From Enoplolaimus lenunculus (Eukaryota > Nematoda > Enoplea > Enoplida > Thoracostomopsidae), in assembly GCA_030248215.1 (NCBI GenBank), contig JASANG010000573.1:57516-121515 (forward strand): a stretch of 64,000 nt of DNA, written 5' to 3'. Within the stretch, counting starts at the first letter, position 1. Each line of letters starts with the position of its first letter. The notes beneath the pieces are model-generated. The model had not been told where the DNA came from. It worked only from the letters and a program-made list of their open reading frames with translations, and ran no database searches. The translations under genes were made by a program, and so were the position numbers. This document shows, piece by piece, positions 22,901 to 34,363 of this stretch.

Positions 22901-25900
22901 CATTGTGTGTCAAACTCGAAGATGTCCGCGACATACCTCAAGCAACTCATCTTGTAACACTAAATCGTCACCAGATTTTGCTTTAGTTCGATCCATGTTA
23001 AACCCAGAACCGCCTGCTACTTCAGCTTGTGCCATTTCCCACGTGTTCAACGGTTTGTTTGCGGCGCCTTTTTCTAATGGGTTTACCAACAAATAGAGTT
23101 GAGTGGTTCCAAACAAAATACGATCGTTATGTTTCAGCGGTCTTGGCTCAACAAGCGGCGTTCCGTTTATTACAACACTAGCGGCTTCGTTTCCTTTCTC
23201 TGCGTTAATACTGTGACCAGATTCATCGACTTTTATAAGCGCATGTACATCGAACACACTTGGTCCTTTCAGAATGATATCTGTATCATCTTCTGCTTTA
23301 CCGTTTCCAACTTTTGTCACTCCGCCAGGTTTCAAAATGTATACGATCATGTTATTCAGCTGCGGATCCATGTTTAAGTTTGTCAAGTATGGATTGTGTT
23401 TTTTGAGTTCTGCCAATTCTGCTGACGATAACTGTGCGTTTCCGCTGCGTTCACCGCTACTCTGTGCTCGCTGGAGGCGATCGCCAAAGCTGTCTTTGAT
23501 TACCATCATTTCGCGTTGGTTTTCTTCAAGTTGTGCGCGCATCTAAAACGTATTACACATCATCAAATAAACTAACAAATTTGAACAATTTTGCTTCCTA
23601 ATATTTGTTTATAGAAATCAAAGTTTCGCCGACAGTTTGTCGAAGGAACAGCGAAAACTGTTTCAATTTAATTCGGAACCTAAATTATAGCTATGTCGTC
23701 TATGAAACGGGAAACCGTTTCAACAGGATCAGAAGACACAGGGTTTCATATTACGTAAAGAGTCAAAATAAACTAACCTGTGAACCAACTTCTAAAAATA
23801 ACTTATTTATACTTTTTGAAAACTGAAATTGCAGCGAGTATCATTCTGGTAGCTTCAACAACTACCGAATGTGAACGTTTTCGCTCAATGGTGGCTTTTG
23901 TTTGGGCTGACTAACAAAATAATTCCAAGTGTTTTAACAAAATAATTCCAAGTGTTTGAATTTCGTGATTTGAGTGATGGTATCACTCAAAATAATATTT
24001 CTGATATTTAAGAAAAAATTTCTTACATTTATGAAATATAATTAGCAAGGTGCACTTGAAAAGTATTTCGGTTATAACACAAAAGTATTTCTGTTATAAC
24101 AGGAAAGTTTTCAAAAAAGTTTTGAAATAAAGTCTGAAAGTAAACGTTTTCCAGTTATTTTTAGAAAAATTGTCTTAAATATCAGAAAAACTTTTCAGAT
24201 TTGCCACAGAAAATACTTTTCTGAATAAATTCAGAAATACTTTTTGTGTGTAATACCTCATCGTCCTCTTCAGTGCCACCGCCAGTCGCGCCAGGATCAA
24301 CTCCTTTTCCTTTTAGTAAAGCCAACAATCGTTCGTTTTCCATCTGCGTAAAAAACAATAAAAACGTTAAGAAATTGAAGTGACATATATAAATGTGCGA
24401 ATGGTTTTGAATCGCCAGTTGTTGTATACTTCGCAGGCAACGACTTTACACTTTGGCATGCGTAGCCTTACACCTAAGCCTAAACCTATTGATCCTGAAA
24501 CTACGCATAAAAGTGGGGGAGGTGAAGTGTTCAAGAGCGCACGGTACGGCCTTGTTTAGCACTGAAAGTTTCACATTAAAACACCGTATCTGTATAATTA
24601 GAGCTAGAACTAGCCACATACGTATTTTGGGCATTGTTCCACCTGATTTTTTTACACATATGAAAATTAATACTAACCTTTTGTAGCTCTAAATAGGATT
24701 TGTAAAGTTTATACTTTGTCTGATGAGAAGACTTTTTATTGCGTACCAAGTTTTAGTACGAAATATTGTTGGCGTCGGTTGCAAATATGTTAACCAAGTA
24801 GGCTAGTACTAATATTTCCAAACAATTTTGATTAAGTTGAAAATCTTTTCACTAAGCAGCAAACGTTGCCGTATATTTAGCTAATCAGTGTTAACCTGTA
24901 GAATCTGGAATATTTTCGAATACAAGTATATTTATGTGATCAGCAAAAAAGGTCCGTACAAGAAACCTCTGCCACCTGTTGTTCTCTGAGGCATATGAAC
25001 ACAAACCACCGATACATGAACAAAAAATACATCTTTTGATGAGTGAATGTTTCAATGAGACAACAAATGTCATTAAATTCAAAGGGTTAATATGTTCTGA
25101 TTCCAGTATTAAACCTGATTACTACGTTGCTTTCTGCTCTGGGATGAAATTACAAACCTAAAATTTATCGCATCAATTCGAGTGACGCCCTCGACTGAAG
25201 CAAATGCCTAAAATGAAGGTGCGCTAATCTCAAGTCTCGTTTTTTCTGCACGCCCACACTTTAGCTTAAAGTTGACAACGGCGAGTGACACCATTAAACC
25301 CAATGTTAAATACTTGCCATATTTTAAAAAATACCGAAAAACAAACAACTGGCAAAAAACTAAATGGGGCAGTAATGGTGACCCTGAGCCTTTAAACAGT
25401 TAAAATGCATTCGTCGCTGTCCGTCACGTGCGGTATTGCACACCAACTGCAGTGTGATGGAGCACGCCATTCGCGGACCATGCTCCATGGTAACGGGTGG
25501 CGACTGACGGTGCTGAACTAAAACTAGTATACTGGCATCATAAACGTTATTGACAGATTTTTTAAACACATCACCTCGTCTATTATTGTATTTTAACGGA
25601 TACAGTTTTCAAATGACAAAACTTTAATACCTGCAACTCGCGAATCAGCTTTTCAGTTGGATCTTCGTTGACGATTGCTCGAGTTTTGATTTGTTTTGCA
25701 CGATCAGCGAATCGAAGAGTAGAAATTGTTTCGTCGTAGTTGTCGTCTAAAATTTCATAAATTCAGTTTGAACAAACACAAATTTAATTCAACTTCTATA
25801 CCATTAAACCCTGTACGAAATTCCTTACGTGTGGTTTATTGTTGTTGTTTACACCATTTAAATCAGATAAAATCGCACAATACGTTTTGTGCAGTCGAGC

Positions 25901-28900
25901 GGTGATTGTATGTTTTGAATGTCTCTTCCTGCTTTATTTCTAGCTTGAAATTAAATAGAGCTTAGAAAACATAGAAAATACTCAAGGTAATTCTCCCCAA
26001 GACTCGAACACGAAGCTTTCAGGGAAAACACTTGCAATCCTAAGTCCAGCACTCGGTTCCTAACTTGAAATCAGGTCTTTAGATGGAATAAACAATGGTT
26101 AACAGCTTGTGTTCAACTTTTATAAACCAAAAAATTCAAAGCAATAAACATGCAAAATCCGCTGGCGTCAAGAGTATGGCGTAATTTTAATGATACACGC
26201 TGCTGTGAAATATAACAACACTATATACATACCAATCAGTGATTTTCGAAGAACAGGCGTCACTTGAAAGTGAAATTTAAAAATTTACTTTCATGTTGTA
26301 TGATGCCTATTTTAGTTTTTTACATTTAGTATCCATTGATAAATATGGTTTAGTTGGTAATGTTTCAGACGGTAATCTCCGCAACGGTGCAACTCAGAAA
26401 GATACAAACTTTTTTCGTGGAGTGGTTTCTTGGTTGTTTTACCTGCTGGACTTATCGCAGCAATCATCACAGTTTTGCTGTTGCCACCAAGCGCATTCAT
26501 TAACAATTTCGTCAGCACAGAATCCCGGAATGGTATCTTGGATTTTTTGCCTAGAACAGTTTACGCCAAAGTGGAATCGGTGAAAATTTCAATCAATTTT
26601 GATAAGGGTATGCCATAAGGTCTCAGGTTTCTCGAAAAAAATCTGGCCCGTAGAAAAGTTTCTACCTCATATTATGTGAAATCTTTGCACGGATTTCGTG
26701 AAATAATTTTCGACCCATAGTATGTGCAACCGCTACAAACCTGCTCGATGTTACATTTTATACATCATACGCCGATCATGCGTGTGACCAAGGTGTTACG
26801 CAACCTAACCGTATTTACGGCGAAATTTCATGCACAGAAAACGCAATCAAAATTATAACAACTGATTTCTGAACTCTAATAAAAGCGAGTAAGTGATATT
26901 AATTTCGCCTGTCCAATAGGAACCTCGCTTGCTGTTTGGTTCCCGACTATTATTCATTTTTCAACATAGCTGCAATTATTTGGACCAACACATTTAACTA
27001 ATTTAAGCCGTTGTCTATGATTTAAAGATTATTACTTCAGGAATAATCTTTTATTGTCTGCGCACGCTGGTATGAGTATAGGTAACGTACACTTTAAGTA
27101 ATGAGCCAAATTCTATGATAAACTTAACTTATTCAGGATAAGAATGCACTTACGCAACTTAATTATGGTATATACTTACCGTTTATAGACTACTAATTTA
27201 CCGCTTATTCGGGTCACTACAGTTGTTTGCAAATATTAGCCACAATATGTGACAAGCACCAAATATATACTGTTATATCTAATTCAATCTCAATTTTCAA
27301 ATTGCTAAGACAAAATATGTCCCGTAAACATGACGCTAAGAACGATTCGATGGTAACGCTTACCTTTGCTGTTATCCGCCAATGCCGAAATACAATTACC
27401 AAGTGTTGACAAACTTAAATTGATGCCGGCACCTTCTTTCAACCGGTCTCCGGTTGCTCCAGTTTTTTCAACTCGTTCACTTCCAGCCAAATCAACCAAG
27501 TTTGTGATTGATGTTTTGGCGACTTCTTGGCCAGCAGAATTTTTGGTTTTTTGAATAAATGTTATTCCTGAAATTTAAAATGTAATTGAACGAAAACGAC
27601 TTGAAGGGATATAACTACGAAGAGAGGGGTAGGGGAATTACATCGTGGCCAAAACCTTAATCAACAGCATTCAATAAATTGTATGCCATCAATTTTTTGA
27701 CCCTATACAAATCTTCCTGGAAGCTTACAAATAAGTTTCGATCATCGACCATTGACGATCGTTTTTGTATAAATGTTTATTTCTCTGAAAATTTGAATCA
27801 ATGAGGAAAATTAACAACTCTGGAAACTATCTTGATTTCTGTTTGTGGTCGTGAACTGTTTGGCCTCCCTCTGGCTCCGCCAATCAATATAAGTTTCGTT
27901 TTACCAACTATTGTATGTGCTCGGCTGCTTGTAGCATTCATGTTGGTTGCTTTTATCGTACGAGCGCGTGTGCCTTCTTCCATTTTAGCTTCAATTCCTG
28001 CGTAGCTGTCAACCGGAAATACGGTCAACTTTTCAACGTAAAAGCCCTTTTTCGGATGTTGTCGAATTTTCAGACCCTTAAATATTACCAAACGTTGTGG
28101 CATTGGTTATGGATAATGCATGGTCCACAATAAGAAGTGACACTCCACAAATATTCAGTTTCAATTCGCGAAAGTGTATTGATGAATTAAATTCAGTTTG
28201 CAAACTGACTGCCAAGTGAAACACAGTAAGCAGGAACAGAATTATTTTAAAATTTGCAATCTCAAAAGCAGGTTAATAAATATTCTTAAAATTTAATTAC
28301 TCGAAATAGATTTTTGTTTTAGTGCACGTATAAAGCAATTGAGTCGTGTTCACTTATACGTAGTCTTAAATCTATATATTTAAGCTGGAACAACCCACAT
28401 ACGTATTTTGCGCAGCGTTTCAGCAGATTCATATCTTTAATATATACAGTATGCAAATTGAATAGAAGATTGTATACAAAGAAAAGTTTTGTTTTGATTT
28501 TGTTAGAACATTTAATAGATTATATATATTTAGTTCTATTTAGAAGGCAAATGGTGTTTAATGTATTCAAATGATATTTGTATATATATATATTGGTTTT
28601 AGCTATGCACAAGTTGCGAAGTGTATTTTCATTTTGCACTACAGAGGGAAAGTTCAATCTTCCCTTCACCAGGAACGCATCCATTACCGATATAAGGACT
28701 CACTGCGAGCGATTCTGTAAATGTCTTGGCCAGTCAAACAAAATTGTATACTAAGAAAAGTTTTGTTTTGATTTTGTTAGAACATTTAATAGATTATATA
28801 TATTTAGTTCTATTTAGAAGGCAAATGGTGTTTAATGTATTCAAATGATATTTGTATATATATTGGTTTTAGCTATGCACAAGTTGCGAAGTATATTTTC

Positions 28901-31266
28901 ATTTTGCACTACAGAGGGAAAGTTCAATCTTCCCTTTACCAGGAACGCATCCATTACCGATATAAGGACTCACTGCGAGCGATTCTGTAAATGTCTTGGC
29001 CAGACTCAAACAAATTTAGTCTAAATTCTGTACTGTCAGTAAATTTTTTATCGTATGCACGTCAATGCTGCTTTGAAATCTAAAAGCTTACGCAAGGCTT
29101 GCTTAAAGCAGTTTTGAATATATGTCAAAACCCAGTATGTTAGGAGAGTTGCACATATGGGCAATAACGGATTACTAGTTGAATTGAATTATAGAACCGC
29201 ATACAAAATTTGACTTTAGATACAATACATTTTTCTGAGCTTCTTTGGAATATTTGCATAAAGACCTGATTCGGGTTGAACAGGGTCCGTTTTAATTTAA
29301 TGTACCGGTTTGCAATAATTTCATTAAACCTGAAACATTTGTTAAGCGGCAAGTTTAAAATGTTTTGAAATTCACAGATTTCCTTGGGTTTCGTTAATTT
29401 ATTTGTTACCAACAAATTGCAACTGCGTATTAATTGTATGTTGTTCGTGATTGCAAAATCAAATTAAATATAAATAGTATATTGAGTTTTTTTGCATAAG
29501 ATCAAAAGGCTATTAACCCGGAAAGGGGCGTGGTAGTCTGTCTACATAGAAAAACTTTCCTTTCCACTGAATATAGTTTCACCCATGCTTGTAAATCATG
29601 AGAAATTTTACATTATACCATAAAATAATTCAACAAATGCATACATTTTTACTTCCTTCTACGTTGAGTAAATCGCGTACGACTTCGTTGTAAATTTCAA
29701 GCATTGAAAAGTTAACTTCATACGTTGCATCGCCGCCAGACTTTTTCCCAATTTCTTCAAACAGACGTTCACAAAACATTGGAACCAATCCCTAAAAATT
29801 ATATTATTACCCAATTATTTGCCCCTCCTCCAAGACGACGATAGGTTTGAACAAGTTTTTGCTTACAGAAATCTTCAACTTATATGCTTTTGCAGCGAAA
29901 GTGAAAAAACTTTGTGGAATAGACTACTAAACTTTATACATGGAATTGAATATTCCAAATTTTTAACTTGAGCGTAAAATTATATTATATGGCAGTAATA
30001 ACAATTAAATCTTTGAAAACATCCAAATACTACTATTTCCAGGGCCGGAGCAGCGCCCCCACACCCCCATTTGGGGGTTCCCACCACAAACGGGGACCCT
30101 CCCTCTGATCGGTTGAAACAAAAACCGCCGAAGTTTTAAAATGCGTCTGGCTTCTCAATCGCTTCGCTCCCTAAGTTTGGGAGCCCCACTTTACAGTTTG
30201 GGGGAGCCCCCATCCTTGCCTGCTTTGGCGCTGACTATTTCTTTCCCAAAATTTTAACCGGTGTTGAGAATACGATTAATGGCCAATTTTCAGTACGCTT
30301 TATATGTTCCCACTTCAATTTTTCAACTACGTGTTTGACTTTTGTTTAATCTCGCGAAGGAGCATTTTTCGTTGAGTTGAAAAGGTGCAAATTGAGCGAC
30401 ACATTTTCAAATTGAGCCATTTTTTTCTGAATGAGATACCGTAGGTAATTTGCTCTTATAATAGAAACGAAACGGTTCAATTAATAAATTATTTGTTCGT
30501 GAGGTTTATTGGTCTTGTTAATTGACGGTTTAGCTACATGGGGTCCGGTTCTGGTCAACATTAACGTTGTAGACGGACCTATGATCAGGCTACCTTAGAT
30601 ATTCAAAAATAGTGATTAATTGCATTTATTATAAATTCAGTTCTATTATATGGAACAATTTGTAATTCTAAGTTAAGCAGTACCATATAGAGCACTTCAC
30701 GAAAATTTTGCTACGGATGCGGTGGGGCTCAAACTCATGAGGTACGGATAGCCGGTCCGCTGATGTAACCACTGAGCTGCGCAGCCATAAAACGTGCTAT
30801 ATGAGAGCATCTTATAATACATTCAAATACTAACCTTGTTGCTTCCATATCCAACTACGCTGTAACTTTTGCCGGAACCAGTTTGTCCGTACGCAAACAG
30901 TGTTGAATTGTAGCCTTCCCACGCGTTTTTTAACACATCTTCGCCCATATCGTTGAAAACTTTGTTTTGATCCGCAAATTTAGACCCGTTTGGATGTGAC
31001 GGGTCCGGCTCAGTATATCCAGTCGACGTATCTCGTCCACCGTCAAACGACCAGTAGCTATAGTCGTACGCGTATTCATGCGGCTTTCCGCCCATATTTG
31101 TCGGATCATAAATTTTCGTTTGATTTTCAACCATTTCAACGATACATTTTGCACCGCCGTCAATTTCACGTTTGTTAAACGGCCGAACGCGAACCGCCAC
31201 TTTAACATTTGTTTCTTCTCCTTGATCACCTCCGCCATCGCCTTTGCTCGATTTTGATTTTCCCAT
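19972..31266 (-). CDS. KIF28: Kinesin-3 motor of the KIF28/KLP-6 type, 12 exons
   Basis: An ATP-driven microtubule motor. Exons, first to last: 30,835-31,266; 29,663-29,791; 27,905-28,076; 27,364-27,567; 26,443-26,550; 25,631-25,746; 24,257-24,343; 22,937-23,542; 22,064-22,550; 20,975-21,184; 20,657-20,755; 19,972-20,375. All phases fit, giving 1,017 residues (KLP-6/KIF28 proteins are about 930-970). The motor has P-loop GQTGSGKS at 127-134, switch [11 protein letters not shown] at 232-241 and switch II DLAGSE at 270-275. The FHA domain is at about 466-570, followed by a conserved kinesin-3 region (619-780) and a C2-like segment (from 781, [14 protein letters not shown]). A basic helix and polar tail end in CTIS, a possible prenylation site. 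In worms KLP-6 works with polycystins in cilia; the role here is inference. The exon 2 donor (AAC then GTAGAA) was chosen by phase, and a GTAAAA nearby is the alternative. Confidence 0.93.
21643..21915. mobile_element. MITE with about 48-bp TIRs (TATTCACACGTGCAAG), copy 2
   Basis: Lies in kinesin intron 9. Begins TTAAGTCGTATTCACACGTG and ends CGTATGAATAGGGCTTAA, so each end carries TTAA and the ends are inverted. It aligns with 14,084-14,359 and with about 55 bp further left (AACTATGACTGACATCAAAA). No coding capacity. Confidence 0.78.
24073..24254. mobile_element. Imperfect hairpin MITE touching the kinesin exon 7 donor
   Basis: The ends ATAACACAAAAGTATTTCTG and GAAATACTTTTTGTGTGTAA are inverted copies. 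The interior is rich in AGAAAA and TTTTCTGA blocks. The right end reaches about 3 bases from the exon 7 boundary at 24,257, so on the minus strand the intron starts GTATTACACACAAAAAG, inside the element. Confidence 0.6.
26865..27224 (+). mobile_element. MITE family A, decayed copy 4
   Basis: In kinesin intron 4. It keeps GTGATATTAATTTCGCCTGTCC, CAATAGGAACC, GACTATTATTCATTTTTCAAC and the right end TTATTCGGGTCACTACAGT. Much of the rest is diverged or replaced. Boundaries are approximate. Confidence 0.55.
28469..29007. repeat. 274-bp tandem duplication in a kinesin intron
   Basis: Two head-to-tail units (28,469-28,742 and 28,743-29,007) in kinesin intron 2. Both start ATTGTATAC and end GTCTTGGCCAG, and differ by only a few bases plus a TA dinucleotide-number difference. 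The unit carries no open frame. The near-identity indicates a recent duplication. Confidence 0.9.
30040..30233. mobile_element. hAT-type MITE with perfect 8-bp target duplication (kinesin intron 1)
   Basis: A 194-bp element starting CAGGGCCGGAGCAGCGCC and ending GCTTTGGCGCTG, with inverted ends. It is flanked by ACTATTTC at 30,032-30,039 and 30,234-30,241. It is GC-rich compared with its surroundings, with CCCCCA/TGGGGG runs. No coding capacity. Confidence 0.88.
30713..30786 (-). ncRNA. tRNA-like SINE head or tRNA relic
   Basis: On the minus strand GCGCAGCTCAGTGGTTAC fits a tRNA A box and GAGTTTGAGCCCC a B box, 35-40 bases apart. The anticodon-like arm CGGA-CCGGCTA-TCCG pairs, but the D and T arms do not form good stems, so I do not call a working tRNA. 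It looks like the head of a tRNA-derived SINE. It sits in kinesin intron 1, in the same direction as the gene. Confidence 0.5.
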
Positions 31267-31442
31267 AATTTAACGTGAATTTGGTTCAAAATTAATTAGA
31301 GAGATCTAAATATTCAATATGCACAGAGAAGTTTTAAATTTGTCGTGTTTTAATTGTGGGTTGTCTAAAGTATGATAAAATTTACCTTTGAATTCAATCG
31401 TTTTCTGATTTGGAGTCGGAAAAACGGCTAAGTATTTTGGTT

Positions 31443-31503
31443 TAAAGTTTCGGTACCGTACCCCAATGGATGGTCTAAAGTTTCGGTACCGTACCCCAAT
31501 GGA
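31443..31503. repeat. Direct repeat of 28 bp upstream of the kinesin gene
   Basis: AAAGTTTCGGTACCGTACCC occurs twice at a 33-bp offset, each followed by CAATGGA. It lies about 180-240 bp upstream of the kinesin start codon, in its 5' flank. Whether it is a paired regulatory site or a chance duplication cannot be told. Confidence 0.6.
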
Positions 31504-31874
31504 GTATACTATACCATCGCAAAGTTACCAACTTAATATTAATCATAAAACTTTTGACTTAAATTACTTATGTTAGGTATAAAATTTAAGTAAAATATCG
31601 AATTAAGTTAACATCTGGACGTGAAGTCATACCATTGCCGATTTTACAAAAAATGCAAATGATGTTGTCATATTGTGAAGTTGCATTCGATGTTTTTCAC
31701 AATCTATTACTGTAATCGAGTATACGGACGGTACAGAGTAATTCAAATATTTGTGAATCGGGGCTAAGAGCCGTCTAAAATTTGTTAATTAAAGTTCAGA
31801 ACAACCTAATATAATGCCCTAATGTCAACATTCTGTTCTTTTTGAACTGGTGCCTTTTAAGATCCGACTACATA

Positions 31875-32101
31875 CAGCGGCGGATCCAGAAATTTCTAAC
31901 GGAGGACAAGCTGGTAAATGTTATGAAACGCAATTTTTACTGTATGCTGCAAAAACTTGTAAGGCAAGAGGGACCTTATCATTTTATCACCAGCAAATTG
32001 TCTGGGGGGCGGGATTTTAAGGTGAACCATATCGCTTTTTACAAAAAAAATTTTGACGGAGAGCGTAGACCGTCTTAGCCGCTCCTCTTGATCCGCTAGT
32101 G
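31875..32101. mobile_element. hAT-type MITE (GGCGGATC ends), copy 1
   Basis: A 227-bp element starting CAGCGGCGGATCCAGAAATT and ending CTTGATCCGCTAGTG, with inverted ends. The flanks ACTACATA and ACTGCATA form an 8-bp target duplication with one mismatch. Related copies are at 34,866-35,138 and 42,774-42,979. Non-coding. Confidence 0.85.
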
Positions 32102-32109
32102 ACTGCATA

Positions 32110-33383
32110 GCTGAAATGCACTAAATTTATAATTTACGTTTTTTTATATTCGATGTGTTACTGCTAATGGACAATGGATAAATTTACTAATTTGCTTGAA
32201 CAAAATGCCATTGCTTTCAAGAATAAAGGTACATACAAAGTTCACACAGCCTAGGCGAGCCATAACCCTTTAGTATTGATACCCACCACGGAGCTTTTCG
32301 CAGAAATTAAACCACAAATAATACGATTAAATCGAAATTAAGCGTATGTTGGCCTCGGCACAGAGGATGATCTTGCATTGTCGCTTTCCGTACACCATTT
32401 GATGTCTCAATATCTGGTTTTCTTTAGCTCAATTTGATTATGTTCAATTAAATTGAAACTTTAACCAAGCCAAAACTATTGTACTGAAGGATCTATTGAT
32501 TAAGAAGATACCCAGTAAAGCGGTATTAAGCATGGAAGCAATCAATCTTTACAAATAAATAACAGTAACGATGTTAACAGTTAACACCAGATTCAACGGC
32601 AACTGTTTAGCTCTCAGTGTATTGTGTTTTGTTATCAAAGGACCGTGAATTACGACTTTATGGTACATGATTGCCTAGTAGTATATGCACCTAGGCAACA
32701 AAAATTAAAACATGGTTTGAATAAAAAAACCAACCAGGAATGTGATAATAGGTTCCTTTGATGGGTCTTATGCTTAAATGACACTTGTCAGCTGGTAAAC
32801 TGGTTCGATTGTAGCTGAAAGCTGGCATTGTTGTAATATATTGATTGTAGCTAATATTGTAATGGGAGGCCCATGATACTTTTAGGACCGTCCCGTTGTC
32901 TTGCACGACTGCAACAGAGTAGGATTAGATTTTAGAATATGTCTGCTGAGGCTTGGCCTTAGGAATATGCTGAATCTGGAGCTATTGTCAAAAAAGTAGC
33001 TTTGGCCGAAATGATTGCAAGGCTGCCTTGTGTTGTGTTTTTAACCAAAATGATATCATTGGAATGACGGCAAAATTACCAGCAATAGAAATATTCGCTA
33101 AAAACTACAGCAGGAAAGCAAGCTGCTTTAGATTTCAGCGACGTCGTTTCCAACCAAAATCTTTTCCTTTAGTGCCAATTTTTATTACAGGTACTTGCGT
33201 TATTGATTGATTGTTTTAAAATAGGGGATATGTTGACTGTACACACATGGATACAAACTTTATAAGACTTTCGCCGCATAATAACATTTTGCATACGATC
33301 TGTAGCACTCCGTGCTCAATACATGGGCGAGATCAAAGAGTACGTATATTTGTAATTTTAATTTCGCAATATATTAAAAATGT
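32110..33383. other. Non-coding stretch
   Basis: No supported gene. A weak relic of the AAGCCT family lies at about 32,870-32,970 (GGCCCATGATACTTTTAGG, GCTTGGCCTTAGGAATATG). The other open frames here have no domain or splice context. Confidence 0.4.
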
Positions 33384-33593
33384 AGATACAAATTAACCCT
33401 TACCCGCATGAATATTTTTAATTTCATGCGATATCGGAATTCAGGCTTTCATTTAAGCACGAACTTTGATATGGGACAAATTTACAAAGATACAAATTAA
33501 CCCTTACCCGCATGAATATATTCAATTTCATGCGATATCGGAATTCAGGCTTTCATTTAAGCACGAACTTTGATATGGGACAAATTTAAAATT
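33384..33593. repeat. 105-bp tandem duplication with a TTAACCC end
   Basis: Two nearly identical 105-bp units start at 33,384 and 33,489. Each contains TTAACCCTTACCCGCATGAA, which resembles the terminus of the TTAA MITEs at 18,833 and 19,464 (TTAACCCTTTCTCACATGAA). A piggyBac-like end has apparently been duplicated together with flanking DNA. Confidence 0.8.
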
Positions 33594-34363
33594 GCCGCTC
33601 GACAGCAAGAGCTTGATGGTCGAGGTCGAGGAACCAGTCACGTATTGTGGAGATTTTGTACCGCGCATACGCGAAATAAGTGTTAAACGCTGTGTACTGT
33701 AATGCGGGTTCATGTTAACTATAGGTGCCTGCCCACTTGAAGTCTTTCAGACTGGAATACTTAGAGACAGGTAGACTTCAGATCTGGCTTATGTTAAAAA
33801 GCATACACTTAGGCTCTGGTTTAGTTTTAGGCTTAGGCTTAAAGTGCAAGCATTTATAGTTAACGTAGGTCTCATAGTCTACTCTATGTAGGAAAGTATG
33901 AATGCTTATATTATTCATCCACTGATCAAGCTTCTAAAATTACTGACGCTTTCCGAAAAGCACTTTGTCAATTCATCGTTAAATTCATCGCCAATGTACT
34001 GGCAGCTAAAAATAAATTATCTAATTTGCGTTTTACATTTACAATCGTGCATTATATTAAGTATAGTTTTTTAAATTATGAAATTGCATAATTGAATGCA
34101 GCAAACCGCTTAAAACAAGAAGCCTAAAGATTTCAAACTGAGAATGAAATAATTTAAAAAACAATTTCAAGTGTACAACTGCTGCTTTTGAGAAGATTGA
34201 CATTGCAGAATCAAATGGCCCACAAACTAATATTTTATATTTAGCAATAAAATACGATAAGCTTCTCGCTCGCTTCGCTAGCAAGTTTTTCAGCACCACT
34301 ATAAATTTCCCATCAAAAATTTTCGAATTCTCTGCTGAAGATAGACAAAAAAGCATGCTATCA
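33594..34363. other. Non-coding stretch with a weak AAGCCT relic
   Basis: No supported gene. At about 33,775-33,850 there is a GGCTCTGGTTTAGTTTTAGG stretch followed by GCTTAGGCTT, a decayed fragment of the AAGCCT-core family. A GCTTCTCGCTCGCTTCGC run at 34,260 resembles the CGAGCGAAGC repeat relics elsewhere in the window. Confidence 0.4.
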
